Of a stretch of DNA of 64,000 bases, positions 29,301 to 41,275 are shown piece after piece. Under the pieces are notes generated by a model. That model worked only from the letters and a program-made list of their open reading frames with translations, was not told the origin of the DNA and did no database searches. The DNA lies in contig CANJKZ010001041.1 of NCBI GenBank assembly GCA_947471745.1, positions 35,019 through 99,018 on the forward strand, in the 5' to 3' direction. This DNA is from Closterium sp. Naga37s-1 (taxonomy: Eukaryota > Streptophyta > Zygnematophyceae > Desmidiales > Closteriaceae). The position numbers and the translations under genes were made by a program. Each line of letters opens with the position of its first letter. Position 1 is the first letter of the stretch.

Positions 29301-30876
29301 CGAGCAGGGGCACTATACGGATCACGGGTTTTGGTTGATTGACCTAATTCACCCATCATGTCTCGATGAGGCAGTGAGCTGTCCATTTCTTTAGGCGGAG
29401 CACATTCAGGTCAAGGGATCAGGGGCATCAGAATAGTCTCAGGTCCATGTGCATACTGGCATGGCATGGCCCCACTCCCATACACTCTCATAGCTCCAGG
29501 ACGATTCATGTGGCCATGCGATCATAACTTCATACCTCCCTCACATCATGCCGCGGGTTCATGCATGCACATACTCCCAGGTTCAAGCATGCACATGGGC
29601 ATACTGGCATGGCCACACTGTCATTGCTCAACTCATATGGCCATGCGATCTTGGTCATGCGATGATGGCCTCATGCCCCCCTCACATCATCGTTTGGCAT
29701 GGAATGTACGATGGCATTGGATGGTACACATAAAATGGCATGGCATGGATGAACTATGACATCACATGGTTTGCATGGCTTGGTATGCCATGACATGACA
29801 TTATTCGGCATGGCACGGCATGGTTTGGTGCGGCATGGCATGGCATGGCATTGTATGGCATGACACGGCGCAACAGGGCATGGGGTTGGAGCTGCGGAAG
29901 TTGGATGAGACAGTGCGGGCCATCCGAGATGAAATGACCTACTTCCGGGGGAGGTGAGACTCTGGGGGGGTGGATTGCGTTTGAGCGGGGGAATGCCGCG
30001 GGCGCAACAGGGAATGGGACTGGAGCTAAGGTCCATTTGAGATGAAATGACCTGCTTCAGGGGCAGGTGAGACACGGGGAAGGTGGAATGTGGGTAGGTG
30101 ATATGCTGGGCAGGTAAGATGCTGGGCAGGTGTGATGCTGAGCAGGTGTGATGCTGGACAGGTGGAATTCTGGGCAGGTGGAATTCTGCGCAGGTGGAAT
30201 TCTGGGCAGGTGGATTTCTGGGCAGGTGGAATGTTGGGTAGGTGAAAGGCTTGCAGGTGAGACGCGGGGGAAGTGGAATGCTGCAGAGGTGAGGTGCTGG
30301 GGAGGTGCAATTATGGCAAGGCGGGATGTTGGAAAGGATAGGTATGGTGAGGAGTGGGTGTAACTTTCGCCCACATGGGGAAAATAGGTGACAACGTGTT
30401 TGGAAGTCTACCCATGGATCAACAATCCCACTTTCATTCCTCCAGCTCTAAAACCTAGCACTTGTTCCCACGGTTTCTTGTACAGGATGATAGATAGCAT
30501 AGAGCAAGAGAAACACGATGTGCAGGTTCTTTTCAACATACAAGATTTTTTGTTATGCGTGGCCTAAATCTCACTCATCAATGTCTCAGCCTTTTCTCAT
30601 CCTCCTCTCTTTCCCCAACACTCTTATTTTCCTATGATTCTCTTTCTAGTCTTACGCTTTTCTATCATCCCCTCCTTACCATCCATCGTCGCTGCTCTAC
30701 CTTCTCCCATCTTTTCTTTTCATTTTTCAAGGGAGTCGGAGATTCGAGACTCTAATGAGCTGACCAACGAGCGGGTGGCCTTCATTAGTATCACATCGCT
30801 GCTAATCTGTGTGGCTCTAGCATCCATCCAGCTATGGTTCTTGCTCTCCTACTTCCATCGGAAGAAGCTGCTGTAA
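26345..30876 (+). CDS. p24/TMED family cargo receptor (delta-like), five exons
   Basis: COPI/COPII vesicle cargo receptor of the early secretory pathway. Exons 26345-26548, 27923-28063, 29224-29295, 29877-29953 and 30732-30876 have GT-AG borders and total 639 nt (212 residues plus stop), the normal family length. Exon 1: signal peptide ('LLILAVGFSHVAG') and start of the GOLD domain ('FEVTAYSKCLGEEV'). Exon 2: 'VTSPFGRQLHW' to 'KESGQFMACFWMP', with the second GOLD Cys. Exon 3: 'VDLEWRSGVAAKDW'. Exon 4: coiled coil ('LELRKLDETVRAIRDE'). Exon 5: 'NELTNERVAFISITS', transmembrane helix and cytosolic tail ending RKKLL, a dilysine COPI signal. All exons are open and the gene looks functional. Introns hold many partial exon copies. 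Confidence 0.9.
26605..26800 (+). repeat. 3'-part + donor copies of p24 exon 1
   Basis: About 26609-26682 repeats 'EGTLVVAT(N)QVVPSGESS...KITAK' with its GTAGGC donor. About 26745-26793 repeats only the last ~45 bp plus GTAGGT. Both are downstream of exon 1. A further scrap is near 26908. Confidence 0.85.
27447..27845 (+). repeat. three acceptor + 5'-part copies of p24 exon 2
   Basis: Copies start at 27447, 27597 and 27781 after CAG. Each keeps ~63 bp ('VTSPFGRQLHWQSDVEEGHF') and then turns into the same TTAT(A/G)A... intron sequence. All are upstream of the complete exon 27923-28063. Confidence 0.9.
28130..28625 (+). repeat. 3'-part + donor copies of p24 exon 2
   Basis: Copies at about 28140-28249, 28325-28393, 28435-28500 and 28555-28625 keep the exon's 3' half ('MACFWMPHGTPGKDSLM') and a GTATGT-type donor in the better ones. 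They decay progressively with distance from exon 2. Confidence 0.85.
28627..28850 (+). repeat. 51-bp minisatellite in p24 intron 2
   Basis: About 4.3 near-identical units of 51 bp beginning GCAGCATATTGACCTGTAAA. Confidence 0.9.
28950..29215 (+). repeat. two acceptor + 5'-part copies of p24 exon 3
   Basis: At about 28958-29010 and 29090-29140 the acceptor GGGCAG is followed by a copy of 'VDLEW(L)SGVAAKD', then diverges. The flanking ~130 bp is itself tandemly repeated up to the complete exon at 29224. Confidence 0.85.
29465..29870 (+). repeat. GGCAT/ATGCC-rich pentanucleotide tract
   Basis: Loose GGCAT and CATGG repeats in p24 intron 3, densest at 29760-29870. Confidence 0.7.
30003..30330 (+). 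repeat. p24 exon 4 copy and following ~17-bp GCAGGTGxxATxCTGG minisatellite
   Basis: 30006-30066 copies exon 4 with acceptor and donor but with an internal deletion. From about 30064 a CAGGTG-containing ~17-bp unit repeats about 14 times. Each unit contains a potential donor (CAG|GTG). Confidence 0.75.
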
Positions 30877-31388
30877 AGAGGGTTATTTGTACTGTTCATT
30901 TGCTCGCAATAGTACGGTACGCGAGTATGGTAGGTTGTATTCTGTGTTGAAACGGCTCGGTCAGTAGGTAGGAAATCGTTAAGGCTTCTTATGAATGTAG
31001 TATCGGCAGTTTGTCTCTGTCTCTATCCCAAGTAATCTTTTCATCATCCTTGAATGTAGTTGTAGAGAAAATGATTGTAAACGTCACATGGTTGTGTCAA
31101 TGTATTTCTCGCCAACTGAGTGCTATATCGAGTTGTCTGTTCCGAAACGAAAGCCACGCCGGTCCATTCGATGGTTTCTTCTTGGCAACACACACGGTGC
31201 TCCCCATTTTCATGGCGGACGCACTTATCCTGTCGCAGCTAATGTCGCGCTAATCCAAGCCTGCTGTTGCGCTTCCGCTGAGCTGACGCGCCGAGCCTTA
31301 TTCGTGCAGACATTGTGAACCCCCTAACCATAGTCCACTACGGCAATAAATATCCCTACAAGTTCCGGCGGCGATCAGCGCGTTTTAG
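30877..31388. other. intergenic, no gene seen
   Basis: Region between the p24 stop and the L18 start. It probably holds the p24 3' UTR and the L18 promoter. No motif I would assert. Confidence 0.5.
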
Positions 31389-32783
31389 ATGGCCTCGATA
31401 AGCTCGATGGCGATATCGCGGAGCGCCGTCCGATGGTCTGTCTCGCCGCGGCTAGCTCCATCGCGATCGAGTCTTGTGCCGTTCGCAGAACCGTTATTAG
31501 CAGGTCTCTCTACAAGTCACTGGCGTGGAGCTTCTCATTTTCTTGGCGATTCCATCGGCACCAGCTCGTTCGTATCTGCTGTACGGCATAACGCGGTATG
31601 ATACTATGGGGTATGACTCTATGATACAACATAACACTTTTCGGTACACTTTACAATATGAGCAATGCTGTACTGGTAACCGAGATACGGCCGGGTATGG
31701 CTTACGAGGAGTGTGGTTTGAATTGGCGTGGTTTAATGCAAGTAGATAGGAGGAGTAGATAAAGATTGCACGAAGACGCCTACACTGTCGGATTGACTCC
31801 ATTGTGTTGGGCCAGCCCTCACCAATCTATAATCATTTGAGGCGCCTCAAAAGTCCATAATCGTTGAGGCGCCTCAAATGACGCCATTGTGTTGGGCCAT
31901 TTCCCGTCACCAATTCATAATCTCTCCCCACCATACTGAACCCTCCCTCCCAGAGTTCATGTTCTCGCATCCCGTTGCTTCTCTTCGTTTGTCATGCAGC
32001 CCAGTGCACTCCTACACACGCCTTTACAACCCTACGCACCCCTGAACGCCCTGTGAACCCCTCTGCACCTCAGTGTACCCCTGTTCCAGCCTGTGCACGC
32101 CTCACATTGCACCCCCTTCGCCTCTGGATCTCCCGTTGTTCCTTGATTTCTCTTCAGGGGTGGGACAGCTCGCTCACTCTCACCAGCCAGAGAAAAACTT
32201 CCTATGCACCGTTCTGCACCCTTGTGATTCCCTGTGCATCTCAACGCACCCCAGTGATTGCCTGAGAACACCACTCATTCCTCCTCCATCCCTTTGTTCC
32301 TTGATTCCATTGCAGGGGTGGGGCAGCTCGCTGAACCCCACCGGCCAGAGAAGCATGCGTATCCTCCCCAAAACAGAGGCTGCTGGATGGACTCGGAAAG
32401 GAGGCAAGTCGGCAGGGGGCAGTGGCAGCAAGGCAGCCAACCCAAAGGCAAAGTCGTGGAAAGAACGGCACGAGAAGTTTGTGAAACCGTTTATTCTCGA
32501 CGTGTACATTTCCAAGCGTTACGTGAGCGCGAAAGTGATGCATAGGGTTACCAGCAGGGTTGTTTCGGTTGCGACTACAAGTGCGAAGGATTTGAGGATG
32601 TCTCTTCCGTCTTTAGTGGATGAGAACGCTTGTCAGGTGATTGGGAGGCTGATTGCGGAGAGATCGAAGGATGTAGATGTGTTTGCAGTGGTGTTTAGAT
32701 TGAAGAAAGGACAGAAGTATGAAGGAAAGCTGGCTACTGTTGTTGATACAATGGTGGATGAAGGAGGCATCATGCTACTGTAG
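31389..32783 (+). CDS. organellar-type ribosomal protein L18 (uL18), two exons
   Basis: Large-subunit ribosomal protein that binds 5S rRNA in bacteria-type ribosomes. Exon 1, 31389-31571, is a Ser/Arg/Ala-rich presequence typical of mitochondrial targeting ('MASISSMAISRSAVRWS'). Exon 2, 32316-32783, begins 'GWGSSLNPTGQRSM' and contains the uL18 core: 'KPFILDVYISKRYVSAKVMH', 'VVSVATTSAKDLR', 'ACQVIGRLIAERSKDVDV', 'VFRLKKGQKYEGKL'. It ends in 'EGGIMLL' and a stop, about 216 residues in total. The donor GTATCT at 31572 gives phase agreement but is only inferred. The intron contains two palindromes and a partial copy of exon 2. Confidence 0.75.
31799..31922. repeat. tandem duplicate carrying two TTTGAGGCGCCTCAAA palindromes
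   Basis: Palindromes at 31836-31851 and 31864-31877. The flank CCATTGTGTTGGGCCA...TCACCAAT...CATAATC is present before the first and after the second. In the L18 intron. Confidence 0.85.
32156..32215 (+). repeat. acceptor + 5'-part copy of L18 exon 2
   Basis: TTCAG acceptor followed by a diverged copy of the first ~45 bp of exon 2 ('GWDSSLTLTSQRK'), upstream of the true exon. Confidence 0.8.
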
Positions 32784-33980
32784 TCATTTACTATTACGAA
32801 TTATTTTCTTGTGGTGATGCACTTGGATTGGACGTGCAACTAGGTGGGTAATGCTTGAGGAGAGTGTGGCAAAGCAGTACGGTATGATGATGGTTGGTTG
32901 TGTGTGTTAGGGTGAGAAGCAAAAAAGCTAGGTAGGGTAGGGCTGAAGGTTAGGACCTAGAGCACAGAAACTGGTGCAAGATTACAAGAAAAGCATGTGT
33001 TGGTGAAATGGGTTTTACTGTTCAATATTTTTTCTTCTAGTAGCCACATTATACAACACTACTTGAGTCTCGTCATAGGCTATGTAACTGTAGATGTATC
33101 AATCACGACGATACAGAGGAATTAGCGATCTGATGTAACAACGTAAAGTGTGTGCGGTGACGCTTCGCCAGACATCTGAGCCTTCGCGACCGGTTTGCGA
33201 TACGGGATGTGGTCCCGAACTAAGTTCGCTGAGCATGCACTGTATCGAAATACGTTTGGTTCAAGTGGGTTCCATTGCGATTCGAAACGTTCAAGTACGG
33301 TACGTGGCGAAATTGCCATTTCAATGCCTGTGCATGTACTCCAGCAGCAGCAGCAGCAGCCTGGGATGTTCTGCCCGCAAGTACAGTCGATGCTCAGCCT
33401 ATCACAAAACATTTGTTTCCCACAATCAGAAATTTAGTCACTCGCGAACGTTTTGCCCGTGAGTGACTAAATTGACCATTGTGCCGATTTCGGGGTACAG
33501 TCACCACGTTGAGGAAGAAAAACATCTACAGCTCATAAACAACAACGGTTGCCCGTCATTTGAAAAGTTTACCTGGTTACGAAATTAAAACCCTTAAATC
33601 AATTCACAATGCAATTTCATATTACAGTCACATCTTCGCCCGTGGCGACAAGGGCGAATGTGGCGAATGCCTGAAACACGTTTCACGCACATGCCGCCCG
33701 CCTACCTGGTTTTCTTGAAATGAGCACCGACTGTACCCCCAGTGACAGAGCGCAGGTACCCCGCTTGCAGCAGTGTTCACTGAATTCCAAATTCCTTTTT
33801 TTTCTGCCTCTCCGCTCATTCACCCTCCTCCGCTCATTCACCCTCCTTCGCTCATTCACACTCCTCCGCTCATTCACCCTCCTCCGCTCCTGCGCCATCG
33901 CCTTATCTTAGTAACCTGAAACAGCGGAGATTCGAAGAATTTTTTCTTCACTGAGGAAAGCATTTCCCGTTCCCGTTCCC
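32784..33980. other. intergenic; one 13-bp stem-loop
   Basis: No gene seen. Perfect inverted repeat AATTTAGTCACTC at 33431-33443 with its complement at 33461-33473. A GCAGCA run lies near 33342-33358. Four copies of a ~20-bp CTCATTCACCCTCCTCCG unit at 33815-33890. Confidence 0.6.
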
Positions 33981-34295
33981 ATGGCGCGTGTCGTTCCTCA
34001 AGCCGCTCTTCGCGCCGCGTCGCACGCCCGCTTGCTTGTAGCGTTCGTGTCGCTCCTCGCTCTGCTCCCCGCGGCTCGCATCGGGTGCCACGCGTGGGGC
34101 CACGTCGGCCACGCGTTCACCTGCGCCATCGCACAGGTAAGCTGTGTTAAGTAGTAGCTTAGCTAACTAAGTCTGGTCTTATAACTATCTGAGGCAGCAC
34201 GAGGCTTTGTGGGGCCACGACGGCTACACGTTCACCTTCGTCAATTCGCAGGTGGGGTTTCTTATGTTTTCTCGTGCACCGTAAAGAGTTGAGAG

Positions 34296-34329
<34 letters not shown>

Positions 34330-37300
34330 GAGACGTTAGAGAAAGTAAGGACGGGATGGTATCACGCGAATGCGTGGCCCAGGATGGTGTAACCGTACCT
34401 TGTTTTCCTCCGCCTGGTTCCTCACGCCTTGCTGCTTCGCCCATGGCCAGGGGCAGCCTCCCTGTCGTGTGCTCGTGGGTGGACCAAGCTTCGTTCTTCC
34501 ACGTTCCTCGTGGGCTAATCCCCTTTTCTCCCTCGCTGATCCAGGCATTGTTAACGGACGAGGCAGCAGCAGCAGTGGCGGCGCTGCTCCCACCGGTCGC
34601 TAAGGGCAGCCTCCCTGCCGTGTGCTCGTGGGCTGATGTGATTGGGCACACCAAGGGGTGGGCGTGGTCCGCGCCTCTGCACTACATTGATACCCCTGAC
34701 TTCGCATGCTCGTACGATGAACGCCGTGAGTTGGTTAGTCATGTTTTTTCCCTCCTGTTGCTCTCTCTTTCTCTCTAGTAAAACGTTGGCCCCTCCCTGA
34801 GTTTGCTCTCCCTTTCTCTCCCTGCTGTTCTCGTGAGTGGGCTGACACCAAAGGGTGTGCCTGGTCATTGCCTCTTCACTTCATAATGAACCCAACGTTC
34901 CACCTCCTCTCGCATCACCTATCTCTCCGTCCCTCTCACTCCCTCTACGCTCCCTGCCCTCCAGGCGATTGCGCCTTCGCCCATCACCCCGGTGTGTGCG
35001 TGGCCAACGCAATCATCAACTACACCTCCCAGCTCCTCACCTACTCACCCCATTCCTCTGCCCAATCTGCAACTCCACTCAAGCCTGCCGGTCTCCTTAA
35101 ATCCCCTCACCGGCGTAGTCTTCTTCTCAGAGGGGTGAATGAGGCAGACGCTGCTGTGCTTGGGGGGGCTGGGGAGGAGGGAGAAGGGAAAGAGGGAGTA
35201 CCGGAGGTGGGCCAAGGGGAAGAGGAGTTGGTGCGGGTGGTAAGGGGAGTGGTGCGAGATGGGGCAAGAAAAGCTGCTCATGCTTCAATCATTGCTGCTG
35301 CGGTTCCTGCCAGGCAGAAAGAAGCTGTGGGTGTGGCTTCTGAGTTGGCTCAAAAGTCTCCTGCTAGGCAGGAAGAAGCAGTGGATGTGGGGTCCATTAA
35401 ACGCTACAACCTCACACAGGCGCTCATGTTCCTCGCGCACTTTGCGGGGGACATTCACCAGGTGAGGATGGGGAGATTGAACGTATAAGCAACGGCAAGG
35501 GAGCACAGAAGCAAAGGAGCAAGGAGCAAAGGGTGAGGCGTCCATCAGAGGCTATAACCTCACGGAGGCGCTCATGTTACTGCCGCACTTTGCGGGGGAA
35601 ATTCATCAGGTGAGGTTCGTGGTGGGGCGCACATGTGCAACCAAGCAACGCGCAACAGGGGCAAGGTCTGTGAGGCACCACAACCTCACACTGGCGCTCA
35701 TGTTCCTGGTGCACTTTGCGGGGGATATTCATCAGGTGAGGTTCGTGGTGGGGCGCACATGTGCCGCAAAGAGCCAAGGCGCCAAGGAGCCCGAGGCTGT
35801 GAAGCAAGTTACGCAGGGTGCCGCGTGTGGGGTCTGTCAGTCGAGGCCACTTTGCAGGGGCGCTCCTAGCGCACTTTGCAGGCGACATTCATCAGGTGAG
35901 GTTAGAAGTTTTGAAACGTCTCAAATCTACCATTTTAACCAGGTGCGGTGGTCAGGTTCGGTTAACCAGGTGCGGTGGTCAGGTTCGGTTAACCAGGTGC
36001 GGCTGGTCAGGTGCGCCTGGTCAGGTGCGGCTGGTCAGGTGCGCCTGGTCAGGTGCGCCTGGTCGGGTGCGCCTGGTCAGGTGTGGTTATTCAGGTGCGG
36101 TTAGTCAGGTGTGTTCTTGAGGCCATGTTAAGCCTGCCTCTCCTGCCAATTTCTCTCCTGCCTGTTTCCATGCATGATGCCTCCACTCATCCACCCATAT
36201 CCCCCTGCTGCTGACGCTGCACGTTTAAGAATTGTCAACAGTTACTTGGACGCTGCACGTGAGGTTCACCTAAGGTCAAAACAGGGCGGTGACAGGGCGG
36301 TTCTTATCTGCTCAATTCAATAAAGGACCATTCGCGGTTATTTGGTGCCTCCATTCCTCTTCTGCTTCCATTCCTCTTCTGCCTCCATCCATGCCTCCAT
36401 TCATCTCCCCCCAATGCCTCCGTTTCAGCTGCTGTATGTGTGCTTTGCATGATATCTGGGTGGCAACAGGGTGCATGTGACACGATCCTCTAATTTTCCC
36501 TTCCCCCATGCCTTCAACCATCTGTCCCATGCCCCCCTGGTGCAGCCTCTGCACGTAGGCTTCACATCAGACCTGGCCGGTAACAGGGTGCATGTGACAT
36601 GGTCCCCCAATTTTCTCCCTCTCCCTCTTCCTTCCCATGCCTTCACCCATCTTCCCATATCCCCTGGTGCAGCCTCTGCACGTGGGATTCACATCTGATC
36701 TGGGCGGCAACAGGGTGCATGTGACATGGTTCAAGAGGAAGACCAACCTGCATGCGGTATGTCTGTCTGCCATACCATGCCATGCCATGCCATCTGGTAC
36801 CATGCCATGCCATGCCATGCCATGCCATCTGGTACCATCCCATGCCATGCCATGCCATGCCATGCCATATGCCAGTATGTCCACTATCCTATACCATACA
36901 TGCGGTGTGCTTCCCTGCTGTGCCATGGCATGGCATACCATGCTATTTCATTCTCAAGCCACCGCCATCCATCATCCTCATTCCCACCGCCATCCATTCC
37001 CCTTGCAGCAGCATCTGCACCACCATGCTCCACCACATCTCCTAACATTCTCCTTTCTTTCCTCGCACCCCCTTCCACCCATCTCCACTCCTCTTCAAAC
37101 ATCTCGCATCCCTCCAGGTGTGGGACATATACATCATAGCCTTGGCCATCCACCTGCGCTGAACCAGCCTGCTGCTGCATCACACCGTTCATCATGCCTT
37201 CAGGGTCCTTCACCATCCCCACCCCTCTCCACCCTTCTCCACCGCTCTCCACGCCAGGTGTGGGACGACTTCATCGTAGCCTCAGCCATCCACCTGCACT

Positions 37301-38325
37301 ACAATGGCACCAGCACCGCCATGCTGCATCACATCTCCCACCAACCCACATGCCCTGGTCCCTTCATCCTCCCACCCGTCCCAACCCCTCTCCACGCCTC
37401 CCAAACTCCCTCACATCCCTCCAGGTGTGGGACAGCTTTATCATAGATTCGGCCATCCACCTGCGCTACAACGGCAGCAGCACCGCCATGCTGCATCACA
37501 TCGCCCACCAACTCGCCTCAGACTGGCGCCCCCTCATCCCTGCCTGGGCCTCCTGCCCTGGAGACGTTCTTTCTCGTGCTGCTGCTGCTGCTGCTGCTAG
37601 TGCTTCTGGTGTTTCTGATGATGCTCAAATCTCATCGCATCTTTCTCCTGCTGAAGCTGCTGCCTGCCCAGCTGTGTAAGTGCCTCTGCTCTCCACATTC
37701 TCGCCTCTGACTATCGCCCCCTCGTTCCACCCTTCCAGCTGCCCAGCGGTGTATCTCGTCGCACCTATTTGCACCTCCTTGCATCTCCTTGCATCACCTC
37801 GCACAATCAGATATGCGATGGAGAGCGCAAAGGATGCTGCAAGTGGGCCTATCGCAACGCGACACCTGGAGCCGTGCTTGGAGGTGCGTTTTTGTGCATG
37901 CAAAAAGTTGTACCTAAGAAACTTTCACTTCGCCACAAGCAGCTCAATCATTTTGATTCACTTCCCGGACGCTTTAAAAAGGTGCAAAGGAAGCATACAA
38001 ATCTTGGGTTTCATAATTTCCTCACGCCATGCCTCCCAAAGTGGTCAATTTTTCAGTACGTTTGGTGTTTCAAATTAATGATAATGTTTTCACAACAATC
38101 CTCCAATATCCTTCTCCACCCACCATTGTCTCCTTCGTTCTTCCTTGCCCATCCCATCTTGTCACCCAACCCCACCGCACCGCACCGTTGGCTTCTTCAT
38201 CAAACTCTACAGATGAGTATTTCAAGTCTCGCCTGCCCGTTGTGGAGATGCGCATTGCCATGGGTGGGGTGCGCCTTGCCCGTATTCTCAACCGCATATT
38301 TTCTCCTCTTAGGGCTGTACAGTAA
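33981..38325 (+). CDS. S1/P1 nuclease paralogue A, seven exons, one frameshift
   Basis: Zinc-dependent, secreted single-strand nuclease of the plant S1/P1 (bifunctional nuclease) family. Exons 33981-34136, 34545-34725, 34965-35461, 36673-36756, 37425-37675, 37811-37883 and 38213-38325. The signal peptide precedes 'WGHVGHAFTCAIAQ', whose Trp becomes the metal-binding N-terminus. Further ligand motifs: 'SWAD' and 'LHYIDTPDF' (exon 2), 'AHFAGDIHQ' (exon 3), 'PLHVGF' and 'TNLHA' (exon 4), 'VWDSFI' (exon 5). Exon 7 gives the family's 'RLPVVEMRIAMGGVRLARI'. Exon 3 has a ~115-residue Glu/Ala-rich insert absent from ordinary family members. Total 1355 nt: exon 6 lacks one base near 37836 compared with paralogue C, so the last ~60 residues are out of frame unless this is a sequence error. 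Confidence 0.85.
34200..34251 (+). repeat. 3'-part + donor copy of nuclease A exon 1
   Basis: 'HEALWGHDGYTFTF(V)NSQ' followed by GTGGGG; a diverged copy of the last ~50 bp of exon 1, downstream of it. Confidence 0.8.
34299..34327 (+). repeat. poly(A) run of 29 in nuclease A intron 1
   Basis: Uninterrupted A tract. Could be slippage or the tail of an old retroposed copy; no element body recognised next to it. Confidence 0.8.
35538..35894 (+). repeat. three 3'-part + donor copies of nuclease A exon 3
   Basis: Copies ending at 35609, 35734 and 35894, each with 'YNLTEALM(L)L.HFAG(D/E)IHQ'-like coding followed by GTGAGG. The third is decayed. Confidence 0.9.
35935..36118 (+). repeat. GGTCAGGTGCG minisatellite
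   Basis: About 15 units of ~11-20 bp (CAGGTGCGGTGGTCAGGTTCG shortening to GGTCAGGTGCGCCT), many with CAGGTG. In nuclease A intron 3. Confidence 0.85.
36456..36607 (+). repeat. acceptor + 5'-part copies of nuclease A exon 4
   Basis: 36545-36607 follows GCAG and copies 'PLHVGFTSDL(A)GNRVHVTW', then diverges. 36456-36480 is a scrap of the same region. Upstream of the complete exon 36673-36756. Confidence 0.85.
36770..36870 (+). repeat. (CATGC)n / ATGCC pentanucleotide repeat after exon 4
   Basis: Runs of CATGC with an interspersed CATCTGGTAC block, starting ~15 bp after the exon 4 donor. Paralogous tracts follow exon 4 of B (43379-43475) and C (48755-48800). Confidence 0.85.
37118..37345 (+). 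repeat. two acceptor + 5'-part copies of nuclease A exon 5
   Basis: From 37118 (~45 bp) and 37258 (~88 bp, 'VWDDFIVASAIHLHYNGTS'), each after CCAG. Upstream of the complete exon. Confidence 0.9.
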
Positions 38326-39412
<1,087 letters not shown>

Positions 39413-41243
39413 ATGGCGCCGGGTTGCGTCCTCCAAGGACCGCTTCGTCGCGGGCCCCGTTCGCACCCCCCCCGCTGCTTCTACACGTTCGTGTCGCTCC
39501 TCGCTCTGCTCCCGCGGCTGCGCTTCGGGTGCCACGCGTGGGGTCACGTCGGCCACGCGTTCACGTGCGCCATCGCCCAGGTAAGGTTCCGTCCGTATGA
39601 TGTACCTTAGGCAGCTTAGGTGCTTTGGGGAACATCCTGAGATGGCAAGAGGTGACGACGGCCACGCTTTCGCGGCGCCGCTGCCCCCCATCGCTAAGGC
39701 CAGCCCCCCTGCTGTGTGCTCGTGGGCACATCAGGCCTCAGCCTTCCTATATTCTCGCCTCCTACCCCCCTCCCTCCCTCACTATCCAGGCCTTGCTAAC
39801 CGATGAGGCAGCAGCAGCAGTGGCGGCGCTGCTGCCCCCCATCGCCCAGGGAAGCCTTCCTGCCGTGTGCTCGTGGGCTGACGACATTTTGCACGGCGAG
39901 CGGTGGGAATGGTCCATGCCTCTGCACTTCGCTGGTACCCCTGACTTCGCCTGCACATACAATGAACGCCGTGAGTTTTTCTGCCTGGGTATGATGTGGT
40001 AGAGTGCGGTATGGTATGGTATCGCCATTCGGCAAGGGTCGACCTGGTCCTCGCCTCTGCTCTTCGTTGGTACTCCTGACTTCGCATGCTCGTACGATGA
40101 ACGCCGTGAGTTGGCCCGACTGGGTATGATGTGGTACAGTATTGTACGGTACGGTACCCCAAGCAAGCGAGTCGCTACACCAAGGGATGGGCTTGGTTCT
40201 CGGCTCTCTGTGTTATTGATATGAATGACTTCGCCTGCTCAAATCATGGACGGCGTGAGTTGGGTGACTGGGGATAATACACCCTAAGGTCTCATGCCCC
40301 TCTTTTACAGTGCCATATCCTCCTCTCTTTTCGCTCCCTCCTTTCCCCACCCTCCTGCCGTTAGGCGATTGCACCTTTGCCCGTCACCCCAGTGTGTGCG
40401 TCGCTAATGCAATCCAACTACACATCCCAGCGCTTCACCTACCTACTCGTCCATCCGCCTCTCTCCTCCCTCGCCGCCCTTCTCCCTCCCTCCCGTACAG
40501 GCGATCGTGCCTTCGTCCATCACCCTGGTGTGTGCGTTGCAAGCGCTACCAAACCCTACCATCAACAACACCTTGCACTGCTTCACCTGCTCTCCCCATT
40601 TCACTCCCTCCCTCCCCCTCCTTCTCCCCTTTCCCCCCCCTCCTCCCTCCCCTCCAGGTGATTGCATCTTCGCCCATCACCCTGGTCTGTGCGTTACCAA
40701 CGCATTCACCAACTACTCCTCGCAGCTCCTCACCTACTCACCCCATCACCCATCCGCCCAGCCCGAATCCCCTTTCCGGCGTACCTTCCTTTCGTCCTCC
40801 CCCGGACCCCCTACTCCCCTCAAGCCTGATGTTTTCCCCACCTCCCCTCACCGGCGGAGTCTTCTCCTCAGGGGGGTGGATGAGACAGATGCTGGGGTGC
40901 TGGGGAGGGGTGAGGAGGAGGGAGACGGTAAAGAGGTAGAAGCGGAGGAGGTAGAAGGGGAAGAGGTAGAAGAGGAAGAGGGAAGCGGGGAGGTGGGAGA
41001 AGGGGAAGACGTAGAAGAGGAAGAGGGAAGTGGGGAGGTGGGAGAAGGGGAAGAGGTAGAAGAGGAAGAGGGAAGTGGGGAGGTGGGAGAAGGGGAAGAG
41101 GTAGAAGAGGAAGAGGGAAGTGGGGAGGTGGGAGAAGGGGAAGAGGAGCTGGTGCAGGTGGTAAAGGGAGTGGTTGGAGACGGTGCTTGGAGTGCTGCTC
41201 ATGCCTCAACCTTTGCAGCTCCTGTTGGTGCTAGTGGTGGTGG

Positions 41244-41275
<32 letters not shown>

